Of a DNA stretch of 64,000 nucleotides, positions 12,540 through 25,600 are shown piece by piece. How positions within the stretch are numbered: position 1 is the stretch's first letter; each line of letters starts with the position of its first letter. Both the position numbers and the translations under genes were made by a program. This DNA is from Tenebrio molitor. Its lineage: Eukaryota; Arthropoda; Insecta; Coleoptera; Tenebrionidae. Location: the NCBI RefSeq assembly GCF_963966145.1, contig NC_091050.1, positions 18,166,001-18,230,000 on the forward strand, written 5' to 3'. Below the pieces are notes generated by a model. That model was not told the DNA's origin. It made no database searches and saw only the letters and a program-made list of their open reading frames with translations.

Positions 12540-13140
12540 AAATCACGTGGGAATCTCTTATCCGGTGACATATGGAGTCATGATCGGTGATCAATAATAA
12601 TGATTTTGTGGTCGGTAGTGCTCCGCAGGGGGCTGACCCTCGTTAGACGGACTTGACAGGACAACTGTCTTACAAGATCTCCCGATCCAATTTGACCATC
12701 GAGGAACGAGTGATGTACCCAAAGATAGTCTTCGAACTGTAAATCCGACCAAGGTCTGGACCCGCTGACAGGTATGGTCCCGCGACGGATTGAATCGTCG
12801 AATTTATTACGTTCCTCGAAAATTACCATCGTCACCATGAAAAATTCCCACCCAAAAATAAATCCGTTGCGCCCCATTAAAGGGTTGAGCGCGGCTAATG
12901 GAGGGTGCGTCTTAATAAATGGGTCCATTTCGTGTGATATGTACCAGAAAATTCGGTTCTTGCGAACTGGATGCCACACAGCTTCCGACCGGAGCGCAAT
13001 GTCAAACTTATTAAGAGTTTATTTTCGAACAAATTTATTCATAACAGGCCCCTCGTGTTCGAGATGTTTCGGATTTGTCGAGTTCTTTCTGGCGCTCTGG
13101 CCATGGTAATTAATAGACAAATTTAACCCGGCCGGTCCGC
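12540..13140. promoter_or_regulatory. GC-richer island, candidate enhancer
   Basis: About 600 bp is non-repetitive and GC-richer than its flanks, with homeodomain-type cores (ATTAAAGGG, GGCTAATGG, AATAAATGGG, TAATTAATAG). Overlapping ORFs on both strands (111 and 133 codons) look like by-products of composition. Enhancer function is inferred only from texture. Confidence 0.3.
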
Positions 13141-13486
13141 GAAACGCAAGATGTAGACGTGCTGGCAGTAAAAGTCTTATGAAAAATACTCTTCGTCCTG
13201 TGTCGTGATTAATAGTGGAAGAAACTGGAGGAAAGAAGAATGCGCTTTAATCAAGTGTGACGTTTATTATAGAAAATTTAATATACATGTTGTTCGGTTT
13301 TATTACGTTTGAACTATCAGCGATCTTTATCTGAGTCTATTTTCAAGGTCAGAGGAGATTCTTCAGATTGTGAAAAAATTCTTGAGCAGGAACTGGCGGA
13401 AAAAAAGATTCGATGAGTCTCATAATCTGATTTAATGATTCTTCACCTCGGTGCTGGATTTCAATAGTTATTTACATTAGAGTACG

Positions 13487-13588
13487 GTAGGTGTATTTTC
13501 CAGCGCGAAAACTAGGTTTCAGACGAGGCGAAGCCGAGACCTTTTTGTTGTAACCAACGCTAGGTCAAAAAGTTGTACCTACATCTAT
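13487..13588. repeat. Imperfect palindrome with gaggcgaagccgag centre
   Basis: The arms (gtaggtg ... acctac; ctaggtttcag / aaccaacgctaggt) are weakly inverted around GAGGCGAAGCCGAG. Confidence 0.4.
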
Positions 13589-14049
13589 CAAATCAATGTC
13601 ATAACAACGTACTTACCATGTAGAGAGTGGAAAAAAAAATACATTATTTGCACAGTTAGTTAATTTCACTTTGAAACGGTGCATACGAATTATTCCAGGT
13701 GTAATAAACAAGAATAGGTAATTAAGAAATGCCTTCGTGGCTAATTTGCCATTAATTTAACTAGTAGCTCCAATTTGCCTTTTTTCCCCAAGAAAGCGTT
13801 TGATCCATTAGAATACAATAGCCTAGATCCTGGCGATTAGGCTGGATGTGCCCGGACCTTCGTGTACAACTTCTGATGTTGTGTGAGAAAGTAATTTGTT
13901 CCTAAGAAGCCAAACTTAATCGCAATTAATTACTGCAAGTATACCTAATGCTTTACGCAGAGCAAAAGCGGAGCGAATAGTTGGAAAATTTCCTCGAAAT
14001 TCCTCATAAACTTAATACGTGTTTCGTTTTTTGTGGGACAATCAAAACG

Positions 14050-14500
14050 TTAGCTGCTACGATTTATATTCCTGTAAAGGGTTCCAGATTCACATTTACG
14101 ATAAGAATCGACGGGTAAAGACAATACTGTACCTTTCGTGATGTTGGATGGTTCGGCGGCTACCAGATCGACGGAATTTATGGTGTTTGGTAACGCTGAC
14201 AGAGGATGAGACAAAAAATCTCGCTCCTTGATCGACGATTAAATCCACAATTGGATCAAGAGCGGGACGGAATCTGATTTTTATTGGCGGCCGAAACCGT
14301 AAAAATAGCGACGCGAGACGGATTTGCCATTTAAAAATAGGATGGATTAAGAAAAATTGCGCCGGGTTATTAATATGGGCACCGGTGACGTATTTAAAGG
14401 TTCCAATTAAAATATCTTGTTCGAAGGAATTGTTGGAGATATGGACGGTGGCGGAAGATGCATGGCGGAGGTAATAATTCACAGGAAATTGGTTCTTATC
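14050..14500. other. GC-richer non-coding island
   Basis: This non-repetitive stretch contains a 128-codon - strand ORF of low complexity in protein terms (several Arg runs) and no recognisable domain. Possible conserved regulatory DNA. Confidence 0.25.
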
Positions 14501-17500
14501 AGAAAAATATGGCCCCGAGACGTTATTTTTAGCGAAAAATGTACCTACGTATGCGCTGCTTTATATCTTATCTAAAATGATGAAAATTAAACGTAACAAC
14601 GATGAAACTAAGAGGTTGCAAATGTTGCGACAGTATCTTGGAAAACTCATACAAAATAATATTTCATTTCGACTGTAAAAGCTCATAACATTTCTTCTAG
14701 CCTTCCGATAAGAACCATAGCAAAATTAATCGACGAAACAGAAATAAACGAGGAGAGCTTATTACACCACAATGTAGTTGGCATAGATTTATCGCTGCTG
14801 CGCAGCTTCCTGATATCATATCATGATGATACAAAGTACAGAACACATTTGGGAATTTTATCTATTTAACAAATTCTGCTTGAAGGAAATCGCTCTACTA
14901 GTTTTGGCGTAAAGTGTATTCAAAGAGAGAACCAGACAGACAAACAAGAATTTTTAAAAACTGCTAAATATAACTTATTTAACAAAAAAATATTTATTTT
15001 ATTTTATTTTTGTTAGCCATTTTCTTTGCCGTTGTGCCTCTTTAGTAAAGCAACAATTCTTTTAAAACTATTTAAGAAAATTATTGACTTACATCAACAC
15101 TTCCACTCTCTCTAACGGTGCTAAAAACGAATATGGTCAAAGAAATTAGATCTGCTTTACCAGCCTTCATTTATTGCAAACCACTGGAGCGTCAGATCTA
15201 ATATTCCGAGTGAAAGTTTATTCTTGACAAAAAAAAATATTATTAAATACGAAAATGTTGCGTGAGATGGAAAAAATTGTTTGTAACTTTTTAGAAATTA
15301 GTTTAATTAGGATAGTCCATAATTCAAAAGTGAATTGGAGCAGAATTTATTTTATTATCCAATACCTATAAATATCTTGAAATAAAAAATGTTGCAAATC
15401 GTTTTCCTAAATAATTAAAAAATGAAACTTGTGAGGTCTAATATTTTTCTCATTTTATAAACATTCCAACAGTTATTGACATCTCTCTCTAAGTTTTTCC
15501 TTCCACCCTGAACATGTATCTATTACTAAGAATACGATGAATGTACCTACTGTTAAATGGGATTTTTTGTTGTCCAAATCATCAAAAAAACAATACCGAC
15601 TGTTCAGGAACTCTTGTGGTTGATAAATCAGAAATCACAGATCATTTGAAGGTCGTTACGAAAGCTTTTCAAGCTTGCATCTCGTTCTGAAAACTAGCTT
15701 TTGATCATCGCTTACTGGTTTAATTGTTGCCTTGTTCTCTCGAAACGGTTGTAAATTAGCACTCCTCAAGTTCTCATTTTTCAGTCGCTATTAAGTGATT
15801 GTCTGGGTTAGGTGAGCGTCTGAGGCGTTTTAATTAATGTTTTGCTAGTCTGAAACGTATGGTTAATAAGGATGTTTCAACACTTGAAGCTAATTAATAC
15901 GTACTTTTCAGGAAGGCGAAGCCGCAACGAAATGTTTCAGTCGTGCGTTGACTTAGTTTATATGCAGAACAGACCCGCTGAAAATTGCTTGTAACCGTTT
16001 AAAGGCGCACAAATTGGATGCCGCCACAAAATAAGCAAGGAGCATTGATACATGTATCTTCAATTCGTTTCTTTTTTGTAAAAATTTATAGTCATATTCT
16101 CGGTAAGAAAAATAACGAGGACGACACTGGTAATAGTCTCTCAGACAACTCGTAAATTTTCACAGAGATTTATTAAAGCGTTCAATGTAAAAGATAGCAC
16201 TTTGTTGTTTTCGCTTTGCCGTCCGGCGCAAAGGACGTTGCTCTGAGCAGGCTAGGCTTTCACAAAAAACAGAAAGGAAAACGATAAATTAAATTAAAAT
16301 AGGTAATTTATTATTTGATCTTGACACTGCAACGATTTTAATCGTTGTTTTTATAAATAATCCAATATTTGTATCATCCGGTGTGAAAAGAGATATTTAC
16401 GTAACAAGTGCGTTATAGATGTTGTTATCGCATGCGTGTGAAGTTTGCACAACGAGGCTGTAGGTTGAGTGTAATCACACAAATGCAATGATACTGTAGA
16501 AAAACAGTAAAGTAGTAAAATATGTAGTAAATTTTGAATTTTCCATTATTTATCATTATGTATTTACCGTATGGCGTGTGGTAAAGTATTACGTGTCTGA
16601 CATGAGTGAGATAATAAGATTTATCTCACGATTGTATATAAAAAATTTTAGAAACATACTGGCCACTCACAATGAGTTATTTAAAAGAATATTTAAAATA
16701 TTTTCCCAAATTTGATCTAACCTCCATGTATCATAGTTATGTGTCTGAACATTAAGGCATATTAAAAGCTCATAAACTATATAAAATGGAAAGAATGTCG
16801 ACACACACAATCCAACCGATATGCTAATTCAACAACACGTGTCTCATTTAATTCAAAAATTAATTACCTTTTTCTGTCGATTCCGGCTTGTAATAACCAT
16901 CATAAAAGCCCATTATGCAAACTGCTCCACAATTAATTTCTTCAGAGGCGTTAAATGTAATGTAGCATTATACAGTCCGGACTTGTTTTTTGTCACTCGA
17001 TATTCGAACACTTGTTTGAAACACCCTCCGAACATGTGAAACAGAGGGGTCGAGTTATGTGACGATTCTTTTATTAGTTAGATTTTATTAAAGTTCTTCC
17101 CCTTGTCGCTCTTCTACGGTTATTATCCACACATAATTAAATATCAAATAAAACAGGTGCTTGGGCAAATAAAAGTTGGGATGCTGCACCCTTGCAACAC
17201 TAGGGGTTAACTATAAATCAAAAATCGCATTATGGCTGTGAGTGTGCAGGAATAAATATGTGGGGTTAGCTCAGTTGGATCTTCCGAGTTTAAATAATTA
17301 TTTAAATGTTGAAATATTTTATAGTTGTAAATTAGTAGAAATAATTAACAACTAACATTCACATTTACAGTTAGGAAATAGGAAATACACCTGTTTTATA
17401 AAACGATTTAATCCATCGTTAAGTAGAATTTGTACTCAGTTTAAGCAGGAAAGTTATTTTTTTCTGAAATTTTGTCACATAAAATACAAGATCAAATCTG

Positions 17501-18231
17501 AAATGACATACCAAATCAAATCCAATTTTCAACAAATTAATTTTTTTTATAACACCTGTGTTAACTTAACATCTGCTTATATTCGACTGTTACTTTTAAA
17601 ACATTATATAGTTTATAGCACACGTGCCATAACTACAGATTAATGTTTATATGAAAGTTAGATCTTACTGAATCATAAATAAACAAATTTTCTCCAAAAG
17701 TATCGCACGTAGAATCATTTATAAAGAGGGTTAAAAAAATTGCTTTTGGTTCCGCTAAAGTCTGATGTAACTGTCAAATCATAGATGTCAAGCGTTATAT
17801 ATTTAGTGATAATTGAAAAAGCAGTGGTGTGAATTTTTTCTGTTGCAAAAATAGTTCATTTTAGAAATAACCAATGAATTTTTAGGGTTTATGACATGGC
17901 GGTTCTTACTGTAAATAAAATGTCAAAGCAACTGCAAGGAAAACTGCATTTGTAAAACAAAGAGAGAAAATCATGGATTTAAAAAAACGTCAATTCGTCT
18001 GTCGGTTAAACATATTAATTATATTTAAGATAATCGAATAATAATCGATAATCGTAGGTATTTATAAACGTATAAATAAAATCTGTGGGAAAATATTATC
18101 AAATAAAGTAAATCTTAAAGAAAAAGTGCAGACATTATTTAGCAATAGAAATTTAAAGCACGGGTTGATAAACAGAAGAAATAGTAGAAGTGACAACAAT
18201 TTAGATGCGGAAATGAGAAAATGATAAAATA
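14501..18231. other. AT-rich intergenic DNA, no gene seen
   Basis: There are no ORFs of interest. A tRNA A-box-like word occurs at 17267-17278 without a B box. A weak palindrome-type stretch lies at about 16380-16500. Confidence 0.4.
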
Positions 18232-18482
18232 TTGGGTGATTCAAAATGATTGTGGATAAATATGGCAACTATGTACGAAAATTTATATGGCAACTGTGTG
18301 GGTAGGATAGAGTTGACATTTGTATGACATTTCATAGGCGTGCATTTGATTTTTTTACCATTATAGGTTGACTTGACAATTTTCAAAATTGCGCGACTAT
18401 GAACTGTCAAAGAAATGTCACTCTATCCTACCCACACAGTTGCCACATAAATTATCGCGCATAGTTGCCATACTTCACCCAG
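18232..18482. mobile_element. Second copy of the TTGGGTGATTC MITE, right arm shortened
   Basis: It matches the element at 999-1283 from its left end through the central region, but the right arm lacks about 20 bp before the terminal TTCACCC. TA lies at 18230-18231 and 18483-18484. Confidence 0.78.
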
Positions 18483-18626
18483 TAAATCTGAGCTTTATGT
18501 TGCACATGTAACACCACTGTATTAAATTCTTTTTGCTTTTTCAAAGTAAGCATATTGATAATAAAATTATTTTGGTTACTTGTAAAAGAATAAATTTTGC
18601 TGAAAAAAAATTGAACTAAAATTCTT

Positions 18627-18827
18627 TCAGGACATAAATTCTACTTCAATACCATGTTCCAAATTTATCACTGCAGTTTTACGCCGCGTGGAAGCTTTAC
18701 GCATCATTGATTTGTTGACGTCAAGAGGAAATTCTTGTCTTGGCATACAATCTTTTTCCAAAAGTTTAGTTAACGTCGTAATAAATGTGTAAATTAGAAC
18801 CAGAATCAAAGCTTCTCCCAAGCGCAA
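18627..18827 (-). other. Unidentified 66-codon ORF with one hydrophobic segment
   Basis: The - strand frame begins MRLGEALILVLIYTFITTLT (a likely membrane helix) and continues with a basic segment (KSMMRKASTRRKTAVI). There is no recognisable homology, no clear splice sites and no neighbour suggesting function. A lone CAGGGTGTTACGGAAGTCC end motif lies just to the right (18944-18962). Confidence 0.15.
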
Positions 18828-19272
18828 TAAGCTTAAACCCTTTAATAAAACTATGTAAAAAATAATAAGTGGACGAAAGATACTCAGGTAAAGCGATAAA
18901 AAAAAGAAAACAAAGAAGGGAGAAGAAAATATGAAGAACGCGTATACAGGGTGTTACGGAAGTCCACGTAATAAATTTAATATCCAATTGAATTTTTCTT
19001 AATCTTTTTTTAATCGAATATTTTTTTTTACAATTTTCTAACGCCTATTCTTGTAAAAACTTTTTGAAGAAAGAACGATCGCTGTTTTAATACTAACAGT
19101 TTTTACTGTTTTTCATTCGAGTATTGTAATCGACTAATTCTTTTTTTGTGCTTCGTTATTAATTGATGTGTAAACACATGAGCGGGTATGACTTGAATTT
19201 GCGGAAAAAGTGATAAATACATTTGAGGTAGGAATTTCAAATGATTTAGCTAATCCGCCGCTCATCAGTCAT

Positions 19273-19330
19273 CGGCGGAGATAATAACTTTACGGACGCC
19301 CCTCGGCGGAAATAATAACTTCACGGACGC
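19273..19330 (+). repeat. Two direct copies of a CGGCGGA...ACGGACGC unit
   Basis: CGGCGGAGATAATAACTTTA and CGGCGGAAATAATAACTTCA, each followed by CGGACGC, lie about 31 bp apart. Confidence 0.6.
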
Positions 19331-19431
19331 TGGTCAGCTCGTTAGATGCCATGACAATGAAATGACAGTTTATCATTATCAATGCAGCAGTATAATATCA
19401 TAATTTACGGACGTTTGAAGAAAATAGCTAT

Positions 19432-19555
19432 TTGTGCAATAAGTTAGGAAATGTAATTTTTTTCCGTATTAGGCATGGGATTTTTGATCGAGACGTTAGT
19501 CGAGATCAAAAACATGCCGTGTACGGAAAAAAATGGATTTCCTACGTATTGCACA
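19432..19555. repeat. Long palindrome
   Basis: Nested arms GTGCAATAagTTAGGAAAT / ATTTCCTACGTATTGCAC, TTTTTTCCGTATTAGGCATG / CATGCCGTGTACGGAAAAAA and TTTTTGATCGAGAC / TCGAGATCAAAAA fold into one imperfect hairpin. Confidence 0.7.
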
Positions 19556-20479
19556 CATGATTTTTTCTACTGGAGTTTGGAAAATACATAAAATTTGGAT
19601 ATTTTTAATATTCTATTAATTCTTTCTAAATTAAAAAGCGAAATCAAAATTGTTCTGCTTTCGTTACCATAGAGAAACAATTTAGTAATGAAAAATTGTG
19701 AAGGCGTTTAAGCTTTTCTCTCAATTAAATACCACCTTTTATGTTACGTATCCCAGGAAACGACCAAAATTGATCTTTTAGTGTTGAAGTATTATTTCCG
19801 CCCTTAGTAGGAAATTTTTCACTTTTCCTAACTCAGATTAGTATTACAATGTTAAAGTTAACGTGATTTTTGCAATTTTTTTTGATTTTTTTTTTAATTT
19901 TTGCGTGAAATTGAATTTTTACAACGAGCCTATGGGTTCGAAAATATTTGTAAGTTTTGAAAGGACTTTTTGAAGTATGTACCTATGTAAGTATGTATTT
20001 TAAATGTGGATTTTCTAATTTTTAAGGGAACTTTTCACATATTAAAATTTTTGGAAGGAATCTAACGGGTTTTAAGATATTTTTACATTCATGCTAATTA
20101 CATTTTAAAAGATAATTTACAAATCGTATTATGGACCCTTTGCTTTGGCAATGTTTTGTAGATTTTTTTGGCCATTTTTGTTCGAAATGTAATTTCAAAG
20201 AGACCTAAATATTGAGAGTAATCACATATTAAAAGGAAAATTTCAAAGTGTACAATGAATATTTTTGGGAGTCTAAAGTAGGTATTTCAACTTTGGTAGC
20301 AAGCACATACTAAAAGGAAATATTCAAATGGTACGAAGAGATATTTCATTCCTTGTTCTTAGAGATTCGAATTCAACAACAATTGAAAATGTCAAGAAAT
20401 TAGCTCAAATGTTGGTTATTTCGTAGAACATGTAGTCCATGTGTTGATCCTTTTGTCAATCCTTGATACGCTCATTTGA

Positions 20480-21000
20480 ACTTTATCAAAACTGCGAAAA
20501 ATCCGCACATCTCCCAGTCCACAAATAAAACCTTCCTGTTGGCAGCGCTCTAGAAAAAATGGTCTCGATAGTCGTCGCGTCTGTCTAATGATTTATAGGT
20601 CTTCATATCTTCACACATTACAGATCGGTGTACGTTGTCTATTTTTTTGCCATAGCACTGATCAGATGTCAAGCAATGAATCAAACGTTTCACCCCAAGC
20701 AAGTCTAGGCCATCGGACGTGTGAACTAACTCTTTGCGGTGTTCTATCTTGGGCCGAGCTCTTCGGGGGAAGACACCAAGACAGCTGCACAGCGAGGAAG
20801 ACCAGACTAGACAGGCGGACTGCTTCCGTTTGCATGATTTACTGTTGAACATGCACATGTGCATTTGCATCCCTCTAAGTCGCAGTCCGACGCATTATAT
20901 GCAAAATTTCGTTCTCGTTCATAGGGGCATCCAAGTGGTGGCGGTTCCGCAAATTTTGCATATCCAATTATGCTAACGTCGCTGCTTTCGTCGATTATTT
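20480..21000. promoter_or_regulatory. Island with inverted octamer-like sites
   Basis: ATATGCAAAATTT (20897-20909) and its exact complement AAATTTTGCATAT (20951-20963) form a spaced dyad. ATGCAAA is the core of POU-domain sites. The 350 bp before it is GC-richer than the flanks. ORFs on both strands overlap and none resembles a known protein. Confidence 0.35.
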
Positions 21001-21936
21001 ATTGTTTTATATGTGAAAAAAATTATTGCATTATCGGTACGTTTGATGCAGGTGGAATGCTTTTAATATGTTAAACAATAAATTCTTCGGTGACGGTTTC
21101 ACTTCAACGGACCGACGATTTTCTTATTAATGTTACAACGGGAATGGACGTTTCGTAACTGTTTGAGATAATGCCAAAGTGTCAATTGTCGAAAGAATAA
21201 TCGGTGGCCGTTACTTCACGACAGAAAACACGCATTAGCTTTCAGTTTTTTACAGATTTACCAATTTTTATCGCTTTATTATTAGTACACCGGATTAGAT
21301 GAAAATGGCGACTCTTATCTGCGGCCTCTGAAGAAATTGTACAAATTAATTATCATATCCATTACCGGACATGTTCAAACAACATCGACTGGCCAGGATT
21401 AAAAAAAATTCAATCTATGATTAGTTCCGGCAATATTTCTTCAGAAAAAAAAAAACAAGAGGTAGGATTTATCTGAATTACGCTATGGAGTCTCTGTATG
21501 ACCCTAAAAACTTCATTGGTTCAAATCATATTAAATTTTTTAGTTTGTGTGTTTAGAATTACATATTAGAAATTATTAAAATTCTGGGTGATCCGACAAC
21601 CTGTTTATCCAATTTATTCAATTTTTCTGAAATTTAGTTGGGTAATTTACCAACTTTAATGCCAAACGCGACGCCACTGGTAGGTATATTTTTCGCTGAA
21701 ATGTCAAAGAAACGTCAGTTTTAAAGCAACGCGGTTGATGTTAACCTTGAAAAAAGTTTTCGATTTCGGCAAAGTTTACGGACGTTTTCTGTAGTTGTAA
21801 GCAATTATCTCAGAATAACTGGTTAAATGAGTTTTACGATTTAAGATAAAGCATTCATTATTGATAATTAATGAATTACTTAATAATAATTTTTCGAGAG
21901 GAAGGCAACCAGTAAAACGACTGTGTATAGCAAGTA

Positions 21937-22145
21937 CGGTCGATTGACAAATAAAACTGGGACACTTAAATTTTAATCCATGTAAATCAGACTATTGAAT
22001 TGTCAATATATTTGTCAGTGTCTATATAATATGTCATACCAAAATTAACCTAATTGTGATAAAGTCATAAATTAAACGATGCAAATTTGTAAATTTTGAC
22101 TTAAGTGATTGTCATTTTTGTCCGAATTTTATTTGTCCATCACTG
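21937..22145. mobile_element. 209-bp MITE upstream of the SLC5 gene
   Basis: The left GATTGACAAATAAAACTGGGA mirrors the right TCCGAATTTTATTTGTCCAT, with TA at each side. The end sequence reads approximately CAGTGATGGACAAATAAAA. It lies about 520 bp before the start codon and may fall within the promoter region. Confidence 0.65.
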
Positions 22146-22667
22146 TACATATACATAAGTGTACATTTAAGCTAAGACTGACGTTTCGATAAAACAAAAG
22201 ATGAGGTAGCACCCTTGATTTGTTTTCCTGTTAATCACTCAAGATCGTCACTACCCATCCATTCAGTAGTGTACTATTCCAGGACAAATATCAAAATTTG
22301 ACAGTAGTTATCAAAAATCGAACATTGCCTTGGTGTAAACTTTTCTCTCATTTTGACCAATCAACGACGGGAAAATAGTCCCTATGCTATTATATACTGC
22401 ATACTTAAATGGAATGCTACAGTACATAAATGGAATAGACTGTAGAAGCCTAGTTCGGGTAACCTTACTTTTGATCTACTGCACTGATAGTAATGTACTT
22501 ACCATTTTATCAGTATTTAAACGACGCGATTATTATTTAATGCATTCAAGTAAAAATGGCTTGGTATTATGTTTAAATTGTGTACTTTTGTTCAATATAT
22601 GAGTTACCTGACTTACGGATTGTCGAAAAACATACCTATCTGTCTACGTAACTGCAAAACAATCGTC

Positions 22668-25600
22668 ATGGAAACGGTTGTGTCGTTCTTTTGGTATGAT
22701 TACATTTTGTTTGCAGTTCTACTGATCCTCAGTACGTTGATTGGATTTTACTTTGCGTATTGTGGTGCCAAAGAGGACATCACCAATAGATATTTAATAA
22801 ATCGAAAATTAAAACCTTTGCCAATTGCGATCTCCATGCTCTGCAGGTAATCAAATCCGATCTAGTTTAACTCGAAATGAGATCAAGAACTTCTAGTGCT
22901 GACATTGTACCGCTTCTTTTGATGCAACCACCAGAGGTTTATAAATATGGTGGCAGTTACTTACTGACGTCTATTTCTCTAGTTGTTGCTGCTATCGCAA
23001 ATATTTGCATTTATCTACCAGTTTTTTATAATGCCGAAATATATACCGTATACAGTTATTTGGAGAAGCGATTCGACAAAAGAATTAAGGTACTCGTATC
23101 TGTCTTCTTTGTCATAACAAACATTCTCTTCGTTTCGATAGTCATCTACATTGTAGGTTTGACTTTTGCAACTGGTAAGAAAAGAACTATGTCGCCTTTT
23201 AAAGTTTGCAAACGAATTTTAGCTAGCGGAACTAAACCACATATCATGATATTGGTGGTGTGCTTGTCTTGCATTTTCTACACTACAATCGGAGGCTTAA
23301 AGACTGTCGTATGGACTGATAATCTCCAGTTCCTAGTTCTTGTAGTAGCTTTTGTTGTGGCGTTTGGTTTGGGCATCAAATCGATCGGTGGTTTTCACAC
23401 TCTTTGGAACAGCGCAGTTGACAGTGGACATCTTGACATTTTTGAGTAAAAAACGATTCGTTTTTGTTACATCGTTACACAGTAATTTGCAGCTTTGATC
23501 CGGATCCCACCAAACGAAACAATTTTTGGGCAATAACTGTCGGTTTATCAGTCCACTTGATGAGTATCATAGCGGTGTCACAGGATTTTGTGCAGAAGTG
23601 CTTGTGTGTTTCGACGTTCAAACAATCTACATTGTAACAACAATACAAAAAGTGCAATCGTTTGTAGAAATATACAATTTTAGGGCAGTCACATTTTATG
23701 TAATTGGGGCAGCCGTGGTTAGTACTTTGGGAGTATGTTACGGTTTGTTGATCTACGCCAGATACGAGTCAGTTGATCTGTTAGAAAACAAAATAATCGT
23801 TTCCGACGATCAGTTGGTACCTTACTTCGTAATGGAAGTCACTCAGAATATTCCAGGATTGTCTGGTCTCTTCGTTGCAGCAATATTTGGATGTGCTTTA
23901 AGGTACTTACACAATTTTCTGAGAGCACACAAATATTCGTATTTTAAATTTATTCTAGTGCATTGTCTACTTCTCTAAACTGCGTGATTGTCATTATTTA
24001 CAAAGATTTACTCACCAAACGTTCACAAAGTTGGGACGAAAAAACTTCTAATAAATTTGTGAAAGTCGTTTCAGTAGTAGTTGGACTTATTAGTACTGGT
24101 CTGATTTTCCTTGTGGGTATGGAGGAAAATGTATTTCCTTGGATCGTTTCCGTAATCGCACTATATGGAGGACCAACACTGGGGATATTTACACTGGGAG
24201 TACTGTTTCCCAAGGCTAACGCCAAAGTAAATTTGCCTAAAGTTGTCTATACAGGCTGTCCCAAAAGTACCGCCTTTCCTTGAAGGAACGTCATTTAGGG
24301 ATATGGTAGAGTGCTGGAAAAATATTTTTAAAAAATTCCGAGCTTTCATTTAGAAAATATACGCAATTTTAAAATATAAAAAAAGCAACAATGTAACCTC
24401 AGAATTACCTCTACTTAGAAATACGTAATAGCATTGTATTATTGAACACTTAGGCAATCATGTTGATGAGCTTGAGAAGTAACACAACAATCAAACAAAA
24501 ATTATTTTATTAAAATAAATGTTCAAAATTTTACCCATTTGCGTCTAAACATGCGTTTAACGATGTTGCCGTGAACGCGCTGAAGCATTTCAGGAGAGAA
24601 GTAGAAGTTGAGATGGAATTTTTTAAACTATTTTTCAGTAGGTACTCCAGAACAATTCTAGATGACGCACCTTCAAGGAAAGGCGGTACTTTTGGGACAC
24701 CTGTACCGGGTGTCCCACCACTTGTGTCCCGTAGGAAAATGACTTTAAAACTAAATTATATTTATATGAAGGTATTATAGATGCATAAATACTGTTCACC
24801 GCCACAAAAATTGGGTATTACTTTTTTGTTAAAATTAATTACCTAGGTACAGCAAGCAAAAAACTATCACTTTAAAAATTAAATTTTGTTCGATGCAGTT
24901 CAAATTTAGTATACGTTATGAAATAGTTATAGAGAAATAAAATCCGTAATTAGAATTTAATTAAAATGTTTTGATGTAAAGATATTTGGTTAATTTAATT
25001 TGGGTCCTTCTACTTTATAAAAATTTATGGAAGACAAAGTTAAGTTTGTGGGTATTATTCTTGTCCGCAATTTATGGTACGAAGACCATTCAAGAGGGTT
25101 CCAGCGGTACCTGCCTGTGTTACGGCGTCAAACACACTACACCCCTCATAAATCTTCGTCTGCAATAAATTTTCATAAAGTAGAACGGCCCAAATTAATT
25201 TAACCAAATATCTTTACATCAAAACATTTTAATTAAATTCTAATCACGGATTTTATTGCTCTACCATTTTTTCAAAACGTATACTAAATTTGAACTGCAT
25301 TGAACAAAATTTAATTTTTAAAGTGATAGTTTTTTGCCTGCTGTACCTAGGTAATTAATTTTAACAAAAAAGTAATACCCAATTTTTGTGGCGGTGAACA
25401 GTATTTATGCATCCATAATACCTTCATATAAATATAATTTAGTTTTAAAGTCATTTTCCTACGGGACACAAGTGATGGGACACCCGGTATACAAAATATG
25501 TTACAACCAATGTTGCAGGGGGCTTTCTTTGGAGGTATGGCCGGTGCGTTTACTCTAGGAAGCATTTTGATAACTGCCAAGTACTACGAATCTCAGGAGA

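Noticed and set aside
12578..13109. Overlapping ORFs of 133 (-) and 111 (+) codons
   Set aside because: Both strands are open over the same island and neither peptide shows a domain or splice context.
17261..17280. tRNA-like word with a TAGCTCAGTTGG A box
   Set aside because: There is no B box or cloverleaf downstream; at most a fragment.
22384..22602. 72-codon ORF upstream of the SLC5 start
   Set aside because: It overlaps the likely 5' region in another frame and is not membrane-transporter sequence.
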